NCBI GenBank assembly: GCA_949294195.1
Contig: CASFGK010000027.1
Coordinates: 1 to 64,000, forward strand
Direction of reading: 5' to 3'
DNA length: 64,000 nt
Source: an uncultured Bacteroidales bacterium
Lineage (GTDB): Bacteria > Bacteroidota > Bacteroidia > Bacteroidales > UBA932
The notes below the pieces were generated by a model that ran no database searches, had not been told where the DNA came from, and saw only the letters and a program-made list of their open reading frames with translations. Numbering within the stretch: position 1 is the stretch's first letter; each line of letters starts with the position of its first letter. The position numbers and the translations under genes are program-made. This document shows, piece after piece, positions 27,258 to 36,791 of this stretch.

Positions 27258-28339
27258 TCAAACGACACGGGGATATACATCGGATCCTCACCGGAACCGG
27301 ATTTCTTCAGCCTCAGGGCACACAGATACGCCACGCTCATCATTCTTACCGGGAAAGTCCGGACATCCTTATGCCTCCTCCAGTAGTTTATATACTCAAA
27401 GCCCATGAAAGAGCTTATTGCCGGGCTCCCTATATGGTCATACAGTTCCTTACTTGTCTTTTTCAATGTCCGGTCATAGTCACACAACAAATTCCGCATC
27501 CGACGGTCATAGTGCGTCAGTGCAAACACATAGACCTCCTTAAGCAACGGCGTTATGCGGGCAAGCAGATATTCCCGGACAGGTTTTCCGGCGACTTCCG
27601 TTCCATGCATTTCATACGTCCGGGCCATATCCAGAGCACATTTTACGGACTGTCCTGTACTTTTCAGCTTGACCGCAGGGTCGACCGTCTGGCCTGCTCT
27701 GCCGACAAGGTACTCATACACGGGCCTGTCAAATCCTGCCACCGTTTTTACCGATATCATCGGGATGAAAATCCATTGCTGGTCAGTATATGATATTCCT
27801 TCTGTCTGCCGATAGTCCATCGATTTAAGATTCTCCAGGCGATAAGTGACAGCGTGCATCTGCATGTTCCTGAACTCATGGCTTGTGCATACAGTATCCA
27901 TATCGAAGCGAGTGCCGTTCCCGAGTCTGTACCTGATGATTTTCCTGACAGTCCTTTCCTGATCCACGACTGCAAAATCGGAAACGACCAGATCCGCATC
28001 CGTTTCCTGCAGGAACTTCAGGAACTCCCTGAAATTTCCTGTATCGAAACTGTCATCGGCATCGAGGACCTTGACATATTTTCCCCTTGCCCCCTTCAGC
28101 CCGCGGTTCACACAGGATCCGTAGTTCCCGTTCTCCTTGTCTATTACTCTGAACACCTGAGGATACCGCGCTTCATAGCTGTGCGCTATCTCCGACGTCC
28201 GGTCACGGCTTCCGTCATTGACTACAAGGACTTCCAGAGAGTCCAGGACAGGCATTCCCACCAGAAGGGAATCCAGGCAGTACGGAAGGTAGGCCGCCAT
28301 ATTGTATGACGGGACGATCAGCGAAAGTATCTTCTCCAT
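27254..28339 (-). CDS. GT2 glycosyltransferase
   Basis: The protein is 361 residues. It opens LSLIVPSYNMAAYLP and has VVNDGSRDRTSEIA and the metal-binding KVLDADDSF. The roughly 130-residue C-terminal extension is of unknown role but common in capsule GT2 proteins. Specificity unknown. Confidence 0.9.
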   Translation of the reverse strand: MEKILSLIVPSYNMAAYLPYCLDSLLVGMPVLDSLEVLVVNDGSRDRTSEIAHSYEARYPQVFRVIDKENGNYGSCVNRGLKGARGKYVKVLDADDSFDTGNFREFLKFLQETDADLVVSDFAVVDQERTVRKIIRYRLGNGTRFDMDTVCTSHEFRNMQMHAVTYRLENLKSMDYRQTEGISYTDQQWIFIPMISVKTVAGFDRPVYEYLVGRAGQTVDPAVKLKSTGQSVKCALDMARTYEMHGTEVAGKPVREYLLARITPLLKEVYVFALTHYDRRMRNLLCDYDRTLKKTSKELYDHIGSPAISSFMGFEYINYWRRHKDVRTFPVRMMSVAYLCALRLKKSGSGEDPMYIPVSFE

Positions 28340-28353
28340 GTCAACGGTCTGTC

Positions 28354-29391
28354 CTATTCAATAATGAACCCCGAGCGCTCCTTGCGGTTTTCAAAGAAAG
28401 CCTTTAGATCAAGAATGACTCGGGGGATATGTTTTTTCACTCTGCTCCTCAGCGTCCTGGCGGGAATGACTCTCATATACGGGGATTCCCTGGACAAAAG
28501 TTCCGGCTCTGAAGCATCAATCCGTTTCCTTATATTCTGAACAGCGTCATATATCTCGGAATCTGCGGTCTCATGATGCCACTGCAGGTCATTGATCCTG
28601 CCATACTGCCCGAGGATGCCGTTCCTGTCAAGTTTCTCCCGCTGGGTAAAGAACGCAAAATGTGCGGCTATCGCATCGCCGTTCCATGCATTGGACATCC
28701 CATGCCTTGAAGGGTAGATACATGACATGAACTCCTCATCGTCTCCGGGGACCAGGCCGCCGAACCTGGCCATCTCCCTTCCGAACCACAGGACAGCGTT
28801 TATGGAAAACCTGCACATCCCCATTTCCTTTTTCCCGAGATGAAGCTCTTTCCATCTTCCCGTCTGCAGATAGTTGTCTATAAACCATTTATGCAGTTCG
28901 GCAGCGAAGTTTCCGCTTTTCCACAGCACCGGATCGCTTGCGTATGACTGATAGTAGCTGTCCAGATGCAGCTTCCCTTCTATCTGCAGAAGATACGTGG
29001 AGAGTGCGTTGTTGACTATCAGCGGAGAGACCAGGAAATACTGCGGATTGTCCACCCGGAATCCGACCATCTTCTCTATCAGGCCGGGCTCCATCCATAC
29101 TATGTCGTCGTCCAGCTTGAAATATATCGCATCCGGATCGGTACAGTCCTTATAGAAAGCGTTGATGGTAGTATTCCCGTTCACCACTCCGTCTGGCTGC
29201 CAGACCAGATTCACTTTCGGGAACGCATCGGCGATACGCCGGAAGAACTCGATATCGGCACCGTTGTGTGTATTGACCCATATATCATATCTGTCCACCA
29301 CCGGAGATGACACGATATACGGAATCAGGTACTGCATATACCGGCGACGGCCGGCGGCAGTATTTACTATTATCTTATAGTTTTGATACAT
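28354..29391 (-). CDS. Probable GT-A glycosyltransferase
   Basis: I recognise the fold type but not a named family in this 345-residue protein. The acidic motif YFKLDDDIVWMEP (about residues 95-107) and the preceding pattern (NTHNGADIEFFRRI, VNGNTTINAFYKDC) suggest a nucleotide-sugar-binding GT-A enzyme with a DDD metal site. Its position between GT2 genes and UDP-galactopyranose mutase supports a role in adding a sugar, possibly galactofuranose, but this is inference. Confidence 0.7.
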   Translation of the reverse strand: MYQNYKIIVNTAAGRRRYMQYLIPYIVSSPVVDRYDIWVNTHNGADIEFFRRIADAFPKVNLVWQPDGVVNGNTTINAFYKDCTDPDAIYFKLDDDIVWMEPGLIEKMVGFRVDNPQYFLVSPLIVNNALSTYLLQIEGKLHLDSYYQSYASDPVLWKSGNFAAELHKWFIDNYLQTGRWKELHLGKKEMGMCRFSINAVLWFGREMARFGGLVPGDDEEFMSCIYPSRHGMSNAWNGDAIAAHFAFFTQREKLDRNGILGQYGRINDLQWHHETADSEIYDAVQNIRKRIDASEPELLSRESPYMRVIPARTLRSRVKKHIPRVILDLKAFFENRKERSGFIIE

Positions 29392-29397
29392 AACCTT

Positions 29398-30531
29398 TTA
29401 GAACTCGGGGAAATACTTCATGGCGGCCGCTATCACCGGCGCCATGTCATAGTACTTGTATTCGGCCAGACGGCCTCCGAAAATCACATTTTCTTCTCTG
29501 TCGGCCAGTGCCTTGTACCGGGCATATACCCCGCTGTTTCTCCTGTCGTTCACAGGATAGTACGGTTCCATGCCTTCTTTCCATTCCACAGAATATTCTC
29601 TGGAAATGACAGTCACAGGCTCTGCATATACATCCTCTCCGAACATCTCGAAATGCTTGTGCTCGATTATCCTCGTGTAAGGGATATCCCTGTCCGTATA
29701 ATTCACCACTGCATTTCCCTGATAGTTGGGGACATCAAGCCTTTCTTCCTCAAAGCGGACAGTCCTGTATTCCAGCTTCCCGAAACGGTAGCCATAGTAC
29801 TCGTCTATCTTTCCGGTAAAGACGATCCTGTCCGCCACGCTTTCCCAATATTCCCGGTTTTCAAAGAAATCGGCTCCGGTCTTCGTTTCGATGCCAGCCA
29901 AAAGTCCTTCAACCAGTTTGTTATAGCCTCCGACAGGGATACCCTGATACCTGTCGTTGAAATAATTGTTGTCATAGACAAAACGTACAGGAAGCCTTTT
30001 GATGATGAATGCGGGCAGTTCCGTGCAGCTCCTCCCCCACTGTTTTTCCGTATATCCTTTGACCAGCTTCTCATAGATATCATTACCCACAAGCATAAGT
30101 GCCTGTTCCTCCAGGTTTCCCGGCTCTGATATGCCGCGGGACGCCATTGCCGCCATGACTTCCTGCCTCTGGACCTCTATCCTCTCCATCGCCTCCCGAG
30201 GAGTCCTGACACCCCACATCTGGTAGAAAGTGTTCATGTTGAACGGGAGGTTATAGAGGCTTCCCTTGTAATTCGCGACAGGAGAATTGGTGTATCTGTT
30301 GAACTCCGCGAAAGAATTCACGAAATCCCAGACTTTCCTGTCAGAGGTATGGAAGATATGCGCTCCGTAGCGGTGTACATTTATTCCCGCCACTTTACCG
30401 CAGTAGACATTCCCGCCGAGATGCGGTCTTTTGTCTATCACCAGACATTTCTTCCCCGACTTGCGGGCCATGTGGGCAAATGTGGCTCCGAACAGGCCGG
30501 AACCGACTATGAGGCAGTCATATTGTTTCAT
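29398..30531 (-). CDS. glf: UDP-galactopyranose mutase
   Basis: The product (377 residues) has FAD-binding GSGLFGATFA at the N-terminus, HLGGNVY, and later RYGAHIFHTSD, NLPFNMNTFYQMWG, YTEKQWG and the conserved IPVGGYNKL. These are hallmark UGM segments, and the length is typical. It interconverts UDP-galactopyranose and UDP-galactofuranose, so the polymer likely contains galactofuranose. Confidence 0.95.
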   Translation of the reverse strand: MKQYDCLIVGSGLFGATFAHMARKSGKKCLVIDKRPHLGGNVYCGKVAGINVHRYGAHIFHTSDRKVWDFVNSFAEFNRYTNSPVANYKGSLYNLPFNMNTFYQMWGVRTPREAMERIEVQRQEVMAAMASRGISEPGNLEEQALMLVGNDIYEKLVKGYTEKQWGRSCTELPAFIIKRLPVRFVYDNNYFNDRYQGIPVGGYNKLVEGLLAGIETKTGADFFENREYWESVADRIVFTGKIDEYYGYRFGKLEYRTVRFEEERLDVPNYQGNAVVNYTDRDIPYTRIIEHKHFEMFGEDVYAEPVTVISREYSVEWKEGMEPYYPVNDRRNSGVYARYKALADREENVIFGGRLAEYKYYDMAPVIAAAMKYFPEF

Positions 30532-30543
30532 CAGAATTCAGTT

Positions 30544-31524
30544 TTATCTTCCTGCCAGCTTGCGCAAAGAGTTTATTCCGGTAACAATGAATCCGAATTT
30601 ATGCACCAGCAGCCACATCATCAATTTTATCTTCTTGTTGCAGAATTTATCCGGACATGAAGTGATATAAGCATGAGACTCCGGGAATATCTTCAAGAAT
30701 TTGTCATAATCTTCGGGGTTCAACACCATCTCCTGCTTCGCACCTAAAATCCTCCATGAAAGTTCGCGCTCATAACGGCAGAGATCCCCATAGACTCTGA
30801 AAAAACCGGCAGTCTCAAGATAGCAGCGGAGCATGTCGGCTTGTGCCTTTCCCGTAGGAGAATTAAGCAATGACGATGCATTCTGCCTGTTATAGTAATA
30901 TAGTGCTTCATTGACTTTTGACACTTTCCCGGCAAAATACATCATCCTTACCGACAGCCAGAAGTCTTCGCAATATGTGATATATTCAGGAAATTTCAAA
31001 TCGTGGTCAACATACACCGATCTCTTCACTATCATGTTCCATAAAACAGTCAATCCATTTGAAATATACCGCTTCATGAATTGCTCCTTATCAAGACCGC
31101 TGCAGCCGGCAGCCTGCTGCCTGACTGTGGCATTTTCATATACAATGTTATAGTCACAACAGCAGATATCGGCTTTTTGGACGGTAACTTCATCATACAT
31201 GATATTATACATATCAGTATCCACCCAATCGTCTCCGTCACAGTATGCAATGTACTCCCCTGACGCTACTTCCAGCCCGATATTCCTGGCGTGCGACGGT
31301 CCATGGTTCATATTGCATTTCCGTATATGAACACATCCTGCCCTTTCCGGATAATCCTTGATAACATTCTCAAGTACAGATACACTGCTGTCTGTAGAAC
31401 AGTCATCGACAAATATAAATTCCATACTGTCAAGAGTCTGTTCAAAGAGAGACCTTGCACATTTCTCAATATAACGGGCGACGTTATATACAGGTATTAT
31501 GACGCTTACCTTGATCCGGGCCAT
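30544..31524 (-). CDS. GT2 glycosyltransferase
   Basis: The GT-A domain of this 326-residue protein has VSVIIPVYNVARYIEKC, FVDDCSTDSSVSVL and the DxD segment AYCDGDDWVD. Its first base is the last base of the next gene's stop region. It is more AT-rich than the genes nearer the Wzc end. Specificity unknown. Confidence 0.9.
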   Translation of the reverse strand: MARIKVSVIIPVYNVARYIEKCARSLFEQTLDSMEFIFVDDCSTDSSVSVLENVIKDYPERAGCVHIRKCNMNHGPSHARNIGLEVASGEYIAYCDGDDWVDTDMYNIMYDEVTVQKADICCCDYNIVYENATVRQQAAGCSGLDKEQFMKRYISNGLTVLWNMIVKRSVYVDHDLKFPEYITYCEDFWLSVRMMYFAGKVSKVNEALYYYNRQNASSLLNSPTGKAQADMLRCYLETAGFFRVYGDLCRYERELSWRILGAKQEMVLNPEDYDKFLKIFPESHAYITSCPDKFCNKKIKLMMWLLVHKFGFIVTGINSLRKLAGR

Positions 31525-32582
31525 CAGATATCCTTCAGTAGGTACAAATGGGATTCAATACTCTGTACACCTGCCTTATGGACAAACGCAAACAGAATCC
31601 TCTGGTATAATGTATGCGATTTCGGGTCCATCTTGTCAAGTACGTCCTGATACGTCATTGCCGGAAAATCTTCTATCGGGACAAACTGCTCCGGATGTCC
31701 GTTTTTATAGTCCTGTACCTTATTCCTGCAGTAATCACGCAACGCATGAAGATGAAACCAGACGGGAGATGAAAAAAACATTTTCTGAGGACAATGGAAT
31801 GTTTCTGCTACAAAATAAGAATCCCGGCCGACAATGCGCTCTGGAAGACGTTTGTAAAATTTGGTATCATCCGACAGTTTGCATATTACCGTGTCTCCTT
31901 CCCCGTTATATGGAGGATGAATGTTCACTCCATCAAAAGGGATATACCATTCCTTATCTTTAAAAACATTGAAACCCGACAGAGCGATACAGCCTCGTCC
32001 TCTCACCATCCGCCATCCGGCATAGTCCCTGTAAACTCCGGAAAATAATCTTACAAGCCAATCAGGAATCATCCATAGACACGGACGGCCGATTCTTGCA
32101 GATACCCGTCTATACAATGAAAAATATGTCATAAATACCCAGCCTGCCGCATATTTTACTCTCCACATGGAGTCATCCGCCCTACATAAGTCCCTCCATC
32201 TGGAAATTTCGTCAGAAAAGTAAAGCTGGTCAGAATCAAGTTTGATTATATACTTATATCTGACTTTTGCAAGAGGATAATTGGAATATGTACTGAACAG
32301 TTGGGGAGAACCATCCGGCAGATCCTTTACCGCATTATACTGCTCCTCAGTCAAATTAAAAGCTTGCACATTGTGTTCATACGGGTAGATTCTTATCTTA
32401 TCCGGATATTTCGCCTCCAGCTTCTTCAGAATCTCGGGAGTGCTGTCCGTGCAGTCGTTGTACACCACCACAAGTTCATCCAGAGCCCCGATACAGGACT
32501 CAATGCATGAGCCGACAAAACGAGCTTCATTCTTTACTCTCAGAAAACCCGACAGACCGTCTTTCAATTCACGTTTTTCCAT
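31524..32582 (-). CDS. GT2-like glycosyltransferase (WaaE/KdtX style)
   Basis: I favour the ATG at 32582 (MEKRELKDGLSGF, 352 residues) over a TTG three codons upstream. The N-terminal segment LSGFLRVKNEARFVGSCI followed by LDELVVVYNDCTD and the acidic KLDSDQLYF resemble the WaaE-type GT2 subgroup. The gene starts about ten bases after the end of the broken acyltransferase. Specificity unknown. Confidence 0.85.
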   Translation of the reverse strand: MEKRELKDGLSGFLRVKNEARFVGSCIESCIGALDELVVVYNDCTDSTPEILKKLEAKYPDKIRIYPYEHNVQAFNLTEEQYNAVKDLPDGSPQLFSTYSNYPLAKVRYKYIIKLDSDQLYFSDEISRWRDLCRADDSMWRVKYAAGWVFMTYFSLYRRVSARIGRPCLWMIPDWLVRLFSGVYRDYAGWRMVRGRGCIALSGFNVFKDKEWYIPFDGVNIHPPYNGEGDTVICKLSDDTKFYKRLPERIVGRDSYFVAETFHCPQKMFFSSPVWFHLHALRDYCRNKVQDYKNGHPEQFVPIEDFPAMTYQDVLDKMDPKSHTLYQRILFAFVHKAGVQSIESHLYLLKDI

Positions 32583-32591
32583 ATTGTCCAA

Positions 32592-33086
32592 TTAATTCCG
32601 GCCAAGAATCACGTCCGGCAACTTGAATAAAAGACTTTTTACCCAAGCCCCCCCCAAAAGAAAGTACAAAAACAATCGGGACTATAACAAAAAAGAACTT
32701 GCCGAACTGCGCCTGGTCTATAAAGAACAAATCCTTAAAATACGGATACACTACAGAATCTATTATGTAACTGAAAAGAAACATGTCAAGCGATAATATG
32801 GAAATCTTCGAAGACACTGCCTTTACCAAACCAGACGATGTTTTGGTCTGATATAAAGACAGTAATGCCATGATACCGTCTTGTCTTTATTCAAATATCC
32901 TGTCAACAGAAGAAACAACGGAACTCCGGTATAAAACAGAGGTAGGAAAAAGGTCTGAATAAACATAGAGAATCCGCAAAATGGAGAGTTATAAAAATCA
33001 GTGTACAGCGTAAAGAAATGTCCGGCTATGACAAAGAATATCGCAATATCACGGACTAAATCCAATCCGAAAATACGTTCTTTCAT
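32592..33086 (-). pseudogene. Acyltransferase-3 (OafA/WecH-like) remnant with deletion and G8 frameshift
   Basis: The first 70 codons (start MKERIFGLDLVRDIAIFF, with IAGHFF and FLLLTGYLNKDK) are the N-terminus of a membrane acyltransferase-3 protein. After NKDK the frame changes and only the end is left (SILSLDMFLFSYIIDSVVYPYF, then QFGKFFFVIVPIVFVLSF). About 180-200 residues are missing in between. Past that a G8 run (32648-32655) throws the end out of frame. With seven G it would read SFGGAWVKSLLFKLP and stop at 32592, ten bases before the next gene. An internal out-of-frame deletion makes this a true pseudogene whatever the run does. Confidence 0.8.
32648..32655 (-). repeat. Homopolymer of eight G in the acyltransferase remnant
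   Basis: Eight C on the plus strand; one base longer than the length needed for the homologous C-terminal frame. Confidence 0.88.
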
Positions 33087-33098
33087 CTGATTTCTCTT

Positions 33099-34055
33099 CT
33101 ATTTGGAAATAAGATATCTATCTGCATATAACAAATCATCCCATTGCAAACCTTTCCCTAAAATCACCTTATGAAACAGCAAAGAATTGACAAATTCGCG
33201 CTTATAGTGTTTTCTCAATATCCGAAAGACCTTTATCATCATACGCCACTGTTCAAGCATCCACGAGCGGCTCATTGCTTTAGCGAACTGAGACAGGATG
33301 AATAAGGCCGCATCATCAGATTGCTCAACTCTATAAATATCTAGTCTCTGTTTAAATTCAATTAATCGTTGTTCATTAAATGTCGCACTAGACCATATAC
33401 CCTTAGAATGTACCCTATAAACACCCATTACATCCGGGAAACAATAGCCTTTACCTTTTTTAAGAAGGTGGTAAAATAATACAACATCCTGTTGAATTTT
33501 AAATTTTCTATATATTGTTAAATCCAACGCACTCCACCTAAATATAACAGATAATGTTTGAGAGTAATAACATCCAACGACCAAAGTACTCAAGTCATAA
33601 TCCATACCATGAAAAGTCTCATCCTGCTTCTTCTCCATCCGATGCTCATCTTCAAAATATCGGTCAAATCTATGCGAACACATCACATAGTCCGGATGGC
33701 TTTCCAGAAAATCGACCTGTTTCTGAAGCTTGTACGGATCAGTCCAGTAGTCATCTCCTTCACAAAGTGCTACGTATTTACCTCGAACCCGGGGATAATT
33801 ATATACCAAACTTACTTTTACCCCTTTTGAATACTGATTCTCTGTCTGGTATATCGGCTTGATCAAATCCGGATATTTACATTCATATTCTCTGATAATA
33901 TCCTGTGTACCATCCGTCGAAGCATCGTCATGAATCAGGACCTCAACCGGAAAAGTTGTCTTCTGCATGACAAAACCATCCAGACATTGGCGAATATATT
34001 GAGAATGGTTATACGTCAGGCAACAAACACTTACTGACGGAATAACATTATCCAT
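33099..34055 (-). CDS. GT2 glycosyltransferase
   Basis: The encoded protein (318 residues) begins VSVCCLTYNHSQYIRQCL and shows HDDASTDGTQDII and the DxD segment ALCEGDDYWTDPYK. This subgroup is common in capsule loci. It overlaps the pyruvyltransferase-like gene by 8 bases. The genes from here to 36.8 kb are clearly AT-rich compared with the flanks. Confidence 0.92.
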   Translation of the reverse strand: MDNVIPSVSVCCLTYNHSQYIRQCLDGFVMQKTTFPVEVLIHDDASTDGTQDIIREYECKYPDLIKPIYQTENQYSKGVKVSLVYNYPRVRGKYVALCEGDDYWTDPYKLQKQVDFLESHPDYVMCSHRFDRYFEDEHRMEKKQDETFHGMDYDLSTLVVGCYYSQTLSVIFRWSALDLTIYRKFKIQQDVVLFYHLLKKGKGYCFPDVMGVYRVHSKGIWSSATFNEQRLIEFKQRLDIYRVEQSDDAALFILSQFAKAMSRSWMLEQWRMMIKVFRILRKHYKREFVNSLLFHKVILGKGLQWDDLLYADRYLISK

Positions 34056-35115
34056 TATGCTGCAAATTTGAATTTAAATCATAAAAAAAACATGTGGTAT
34101 CTGTAAGCATTTTTGCATTAAGCAACCGCAATTTATCTTTAAGAGATTCCGTATTATTCTTCAGTAATTCTATTTTTTCAATTAATAATTCATCAAAATG
34201 AGGAGAATCAACAGATAAAGCCCACTCGGTCAACGATAATTTATCCATTAAACCTTTATGTTTAGGGTGATTACATAAAGCTATCGTTGGCACATTAAAA
34301 CCAATAGGCAAAATTTGTCCATGTCCTCTCATTGCTAAGACAAAATCGGCATATCTATAATAACCGACAGCCATATCTGAATGGTCAAAAGCCAAGTCTC
34401 CAAATCTCCACATAGAACAATTATTGATACCTTCCATGATTTCCTGAGATAGAGCAACATCTTCATATACATGAGGAGCAAACAAGATTTTATATGAATT
34501 TGCCAAATATCGTGTAACTTTTTTCATCGAAAGGACAAATCGTTTTCGTTTGGATTGTGTTCCGAAACGATGTTCCATTTTATCATTTGCAATCTGAATT
34601 ATAACATATTTATCTTTAATCAATTGAGGATATGACGTATTTAGTCCAGCAAAAAATCCAGGATCCGGAACCTCTTTGGGTTTTATACCGATACCATTAA
34701 TCACTCGTTCCAAGCTTCCATCATTTCGCACAGAAAAAGACAAAGCATACTTATATGTTTCTTTCAAATGTTCTATTGCTCGTTCTGGAATATGCTCATC
34801 TTCAAAATAATTATCTCCTACTCCATATATAATGAATGGGATTTTAATGGATTTAATCAAATTTTTATCTATCAGCCAAAACCAACCATTTGGCCAATGA
34901 CTACCATGAATAATTCCCCCTCCGCCTATAACTAACAAATCATACTTTTTATTGACAACTTCATTGATATAATACTCATTGAAATAACGCCCCTGAAGAT
35001 TTGTTTCTCCTATAAAATCTACAGATAGAAAATTTCTTAGTAGATTTTTGACTCCTATTCCCAAAGCGTAATCCCCTATATTATAATTTAAACAATAGGA
35101 ATGTAATATTCTCAT
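34048..35115 (-). CDS. Polysaccharide pyruvyl-transferase-family protein
   Basis: This 355-residue protein has N-terminal NIGDYALGIGVKNLL and the glycine-rich motif YDLLVIGGGGIIHG. Later come IPFIIYGVGD and the C-terminal-third motif DFVLAMRGHGQILPIGF. These are the conserved blocks of the PS_pyruv_trans family, which transfer pyruvate from phosphoenolpyruvate to a sugar or form a related GT-B-like group. The gene starts four bases inside the end of the upstream ATP-grasp gene. Confidence 0.88.
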   Translation of the reverse strand: MRILHSYCLNYNIGDYALGIGVKNLLRNFLSVDFIGETNLQGRYFNEYYINEVVNKKYDLLVIGGGGIIHGSHWPNGWFWLIDKNLIKSIKIPFIIYGVGDNYFEDEHIPERAIEHLKETYKYALSFSVRNDGSLERVINGIGIKPKEVPDPGFFAGLNTSYPQLIKDKYVIIQIANDKMEHRFGTQSKRKRFVLSMKKVTRYLANSYKILFAPHVYEDVALSQEIMEGINNCSMWRFGDLAFDHSDMAVGYYRYADFVLAMRGHGQILPIGFNVPTIALCNHPKHKGLMDKLSLTEWALSVDSPHFDELLIEKIELLKNNTESLKDKLRLLNAKMLTDTTCFFYDLNSNLQHNG

Positions 35116-36398
35116 TTTATCAGACTTTTTATCATATCTAAACTGAATACGGGTATTTTCAGGTGTTTCATCACATCTAAACGCTCTGAATAAGAGTCAT
35201 CTATAAAAATTGATGAAAGATTGTCTATATATTGAGATTTTTTTGTTCCATCTGTTATATGAATAATCCTATCAAAAACTTCACTTAGCCGACATATCTT
35301 TAATGTCAGGTGTATATCTGCGCTATGACGAGTTAATAATGTAATTTTCTTATGCTCATTTATACATTGATATAAGAATGCTACAAGTTCAGTATTAATA
35401 TATTTGCTTCTAAGTAAGACACAATCATCAAAATCAACAAATACCTCATCATATGATATGTTTATCTTATATACATCATCCAATGCTCGATCCAATTCTA
35501 TTTTATAGTCATTATAAAAAATCTCTACATCATAGTCGAATGCATCAAATAATGTTAACAAGGCAAAATTGACCCCTTTATTTCTGTATAATGAAGACGA
35601 ACCTCCTAATCTTGCAGCTATCTCTAATAATGTTAAGATGCCGTTTTTATCTCTTTTCAACTGTATGAACCATGCTCCTCTGAAATGTAATCTGTCATTT
35701 ATCGTCTTGGCTATATTATAAAACTCATTTTTTTCATCTTCAATAGGAATAGTATTTACACTTATGCCATTCATTATTCTCCTTCTCTGCCTTGGAGCAG
35801 AAAAAAGCATATTTCCTTTTCTATTTGTGAAACAATCCAAGGTATATTCATCGCCACATAGATATTCACAACAGATGCTGTCGGGATACTCCTTTTTGTA
35901 TTCCTGAAGCATTTCATAACTCGTAATTAATTTGGTTCCACGTGCTCCATATCCAACATCAGGCTTCATAAATACTGGATAAGGAAGCACGTCATCGTCA
36001 GAAAAAATATGGGGAGTCTTTATAAACGGCCTTAAATGTTTGTACATTTTCAACTTGGATGTACAGATATTCACGGTTTCGTAACATGATCCTATTACCT
36101 TGCATCCTATATTTTGTTCATTTTTCTTTAGAATCTCCAAGACCAAATCCATTGCCGGGAAAATTGCATCAACATTTTTTTCCTTAACAATCTCTGATAT
36201 AGCATCAATAAAGGATGGAGATGTCACATAAGGCAATCCACCTATGTATTCTTCATAAACAAATTTTCCATGATCATCTGCACTGCTTGCACCAATTAAT
36301 TCAAAATGAATAGAATATTTTAATGATCGATATATTTCTAAAGCTATTTCTGAACCACAGGGAAATACTAAAATTCGTTTCATAAACGTTCTCTTCAA
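35112..36398 (-). CDS. ATP-grasp ligase fused to a HAD-like domain
   Basis: The first part of this 428-residue protein (about 1-300) is an ATP-grasp protein of the carbamoyl-phosphate-synthase-large-chain-like group: PVFMKPDVGYGARGTKL, CCEYLCGDEYTLDCF and LEIAARLGGSSS. The last part (about 310-428) reads as a HAD-like domain with VFVDFDDCVLL (motif I), LLTRHS (motif II), the KKS lysine and IFIDDSYSERL (motif III/IV). ATP-grasp enzymes join a carboxylate to an amine or thiol, so an amino-acid or acyl decoration of a sugar is a reasonable guess. It overlaps the broken PLP-enzyme gene by four bases. An alternative start is MKRILVFPCG, five codons in. Confidence 0.8.
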   Translation of the reverse strand: MKRTFMKRILVFPCGSEIALEIYRSLKYSIHFELIGASSADDHGKFVYEEYIGGLPYVTSPSFIDAISEIVKEKNVDAIFPAMDLVLEILKKNEQNIGCKVIGSCYETVNICTSKLKMYKHLRPFIKTPHIFSDDDVLPYPVFMKPDVGYGARGTKLITSYEMLQEYKKEYPDSICCEYLCGDEYTLDCFTNRKGNMLFSAPRQRRRIMNGISVNTIPIEDEKNEFYNIAKTINDRLHFRGAWFIQLKRDKNGILTLLEIAARLGGSSSLYRNKGVNFALLTLFDAFDYDVEIFYNDYKIELDRALDDVYKINISYDEVFVDFDDCVLLRSKYINTELVAFLYQCINEHKKITLLTRHSADIHLTLKICRLSEVFDRIIHITDGTKKSQYIDNLSSIFIDDSYSERLDVMKHLKIPVFSLDMIKSLIK

Positions 36399-36759
36399 AG
36401 AATTAACTGCATTATCTTATCCATATCCTCATCCGTCAGGCCAGTAATAAAATGGTTTAGCGATATGTTATATTCTGAAATATCATCTGTATATGAGACA
36501 AGTTTCAACTTGATTCCAAGCTCTGCACACATTAATGCAGCTGCACGGTTAAAATTGCTGCAAGGTCCTCCTGCTGTAATAAATACATCAATTCCATCCT
36601 CCACAAATGGACTCAATATGTACTGAAGTATCCTGGCCTTGCTGCCCCCCCGGCCTTTACGAACAGATCATCTCTTTTACACCATACATCCATACCCCAT
36701 TTCCTGCAATAGAAATCAAGTTTATGAATTAGAGTCGGAGAAAAAGCCAAATGTTTCAT
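36395..36759 (-). pseudogene. PLP-enzyme fragment with G7 frameshift and DegT-like tail
   Basis: From the ATG at 36759 the frame reads MKHLAFSPTLIHKL...WCKRDDLFVKAGG, the start of a D-cysteine desulfhydrase/ACC-deaminase-like PLP enzyme. Seven G at 36645-36651 then shift the frame. With eight it would read KAGGGSKARILQYILS, placing the PLP lysine correctly, and continue through ITAGGPCSNFNRAA. After about 80 residues the enzyme stops resembling that family. The end, SLNHFITGLTDEDMDKIM, matches the C-terminus of the DegT aminotransferase next to it (YYGLTDEDVDRIV). So this is a chimera left by a deletion that joined a PLP enzyme to the end of a second aminotransferase gene. Function is unlikely. 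Confidence 0.75.
36645..36651 (-). repeat. Homopolymer of seven G at the PLP-lysine codon region
   Basis: Seven C on the plus strand. Eight G would restore the homologous frame. Confidence 0.85.
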
Positions 36760-36791
36760 ATTACTGACTTTGATTTTATCAAGCAGGACCT

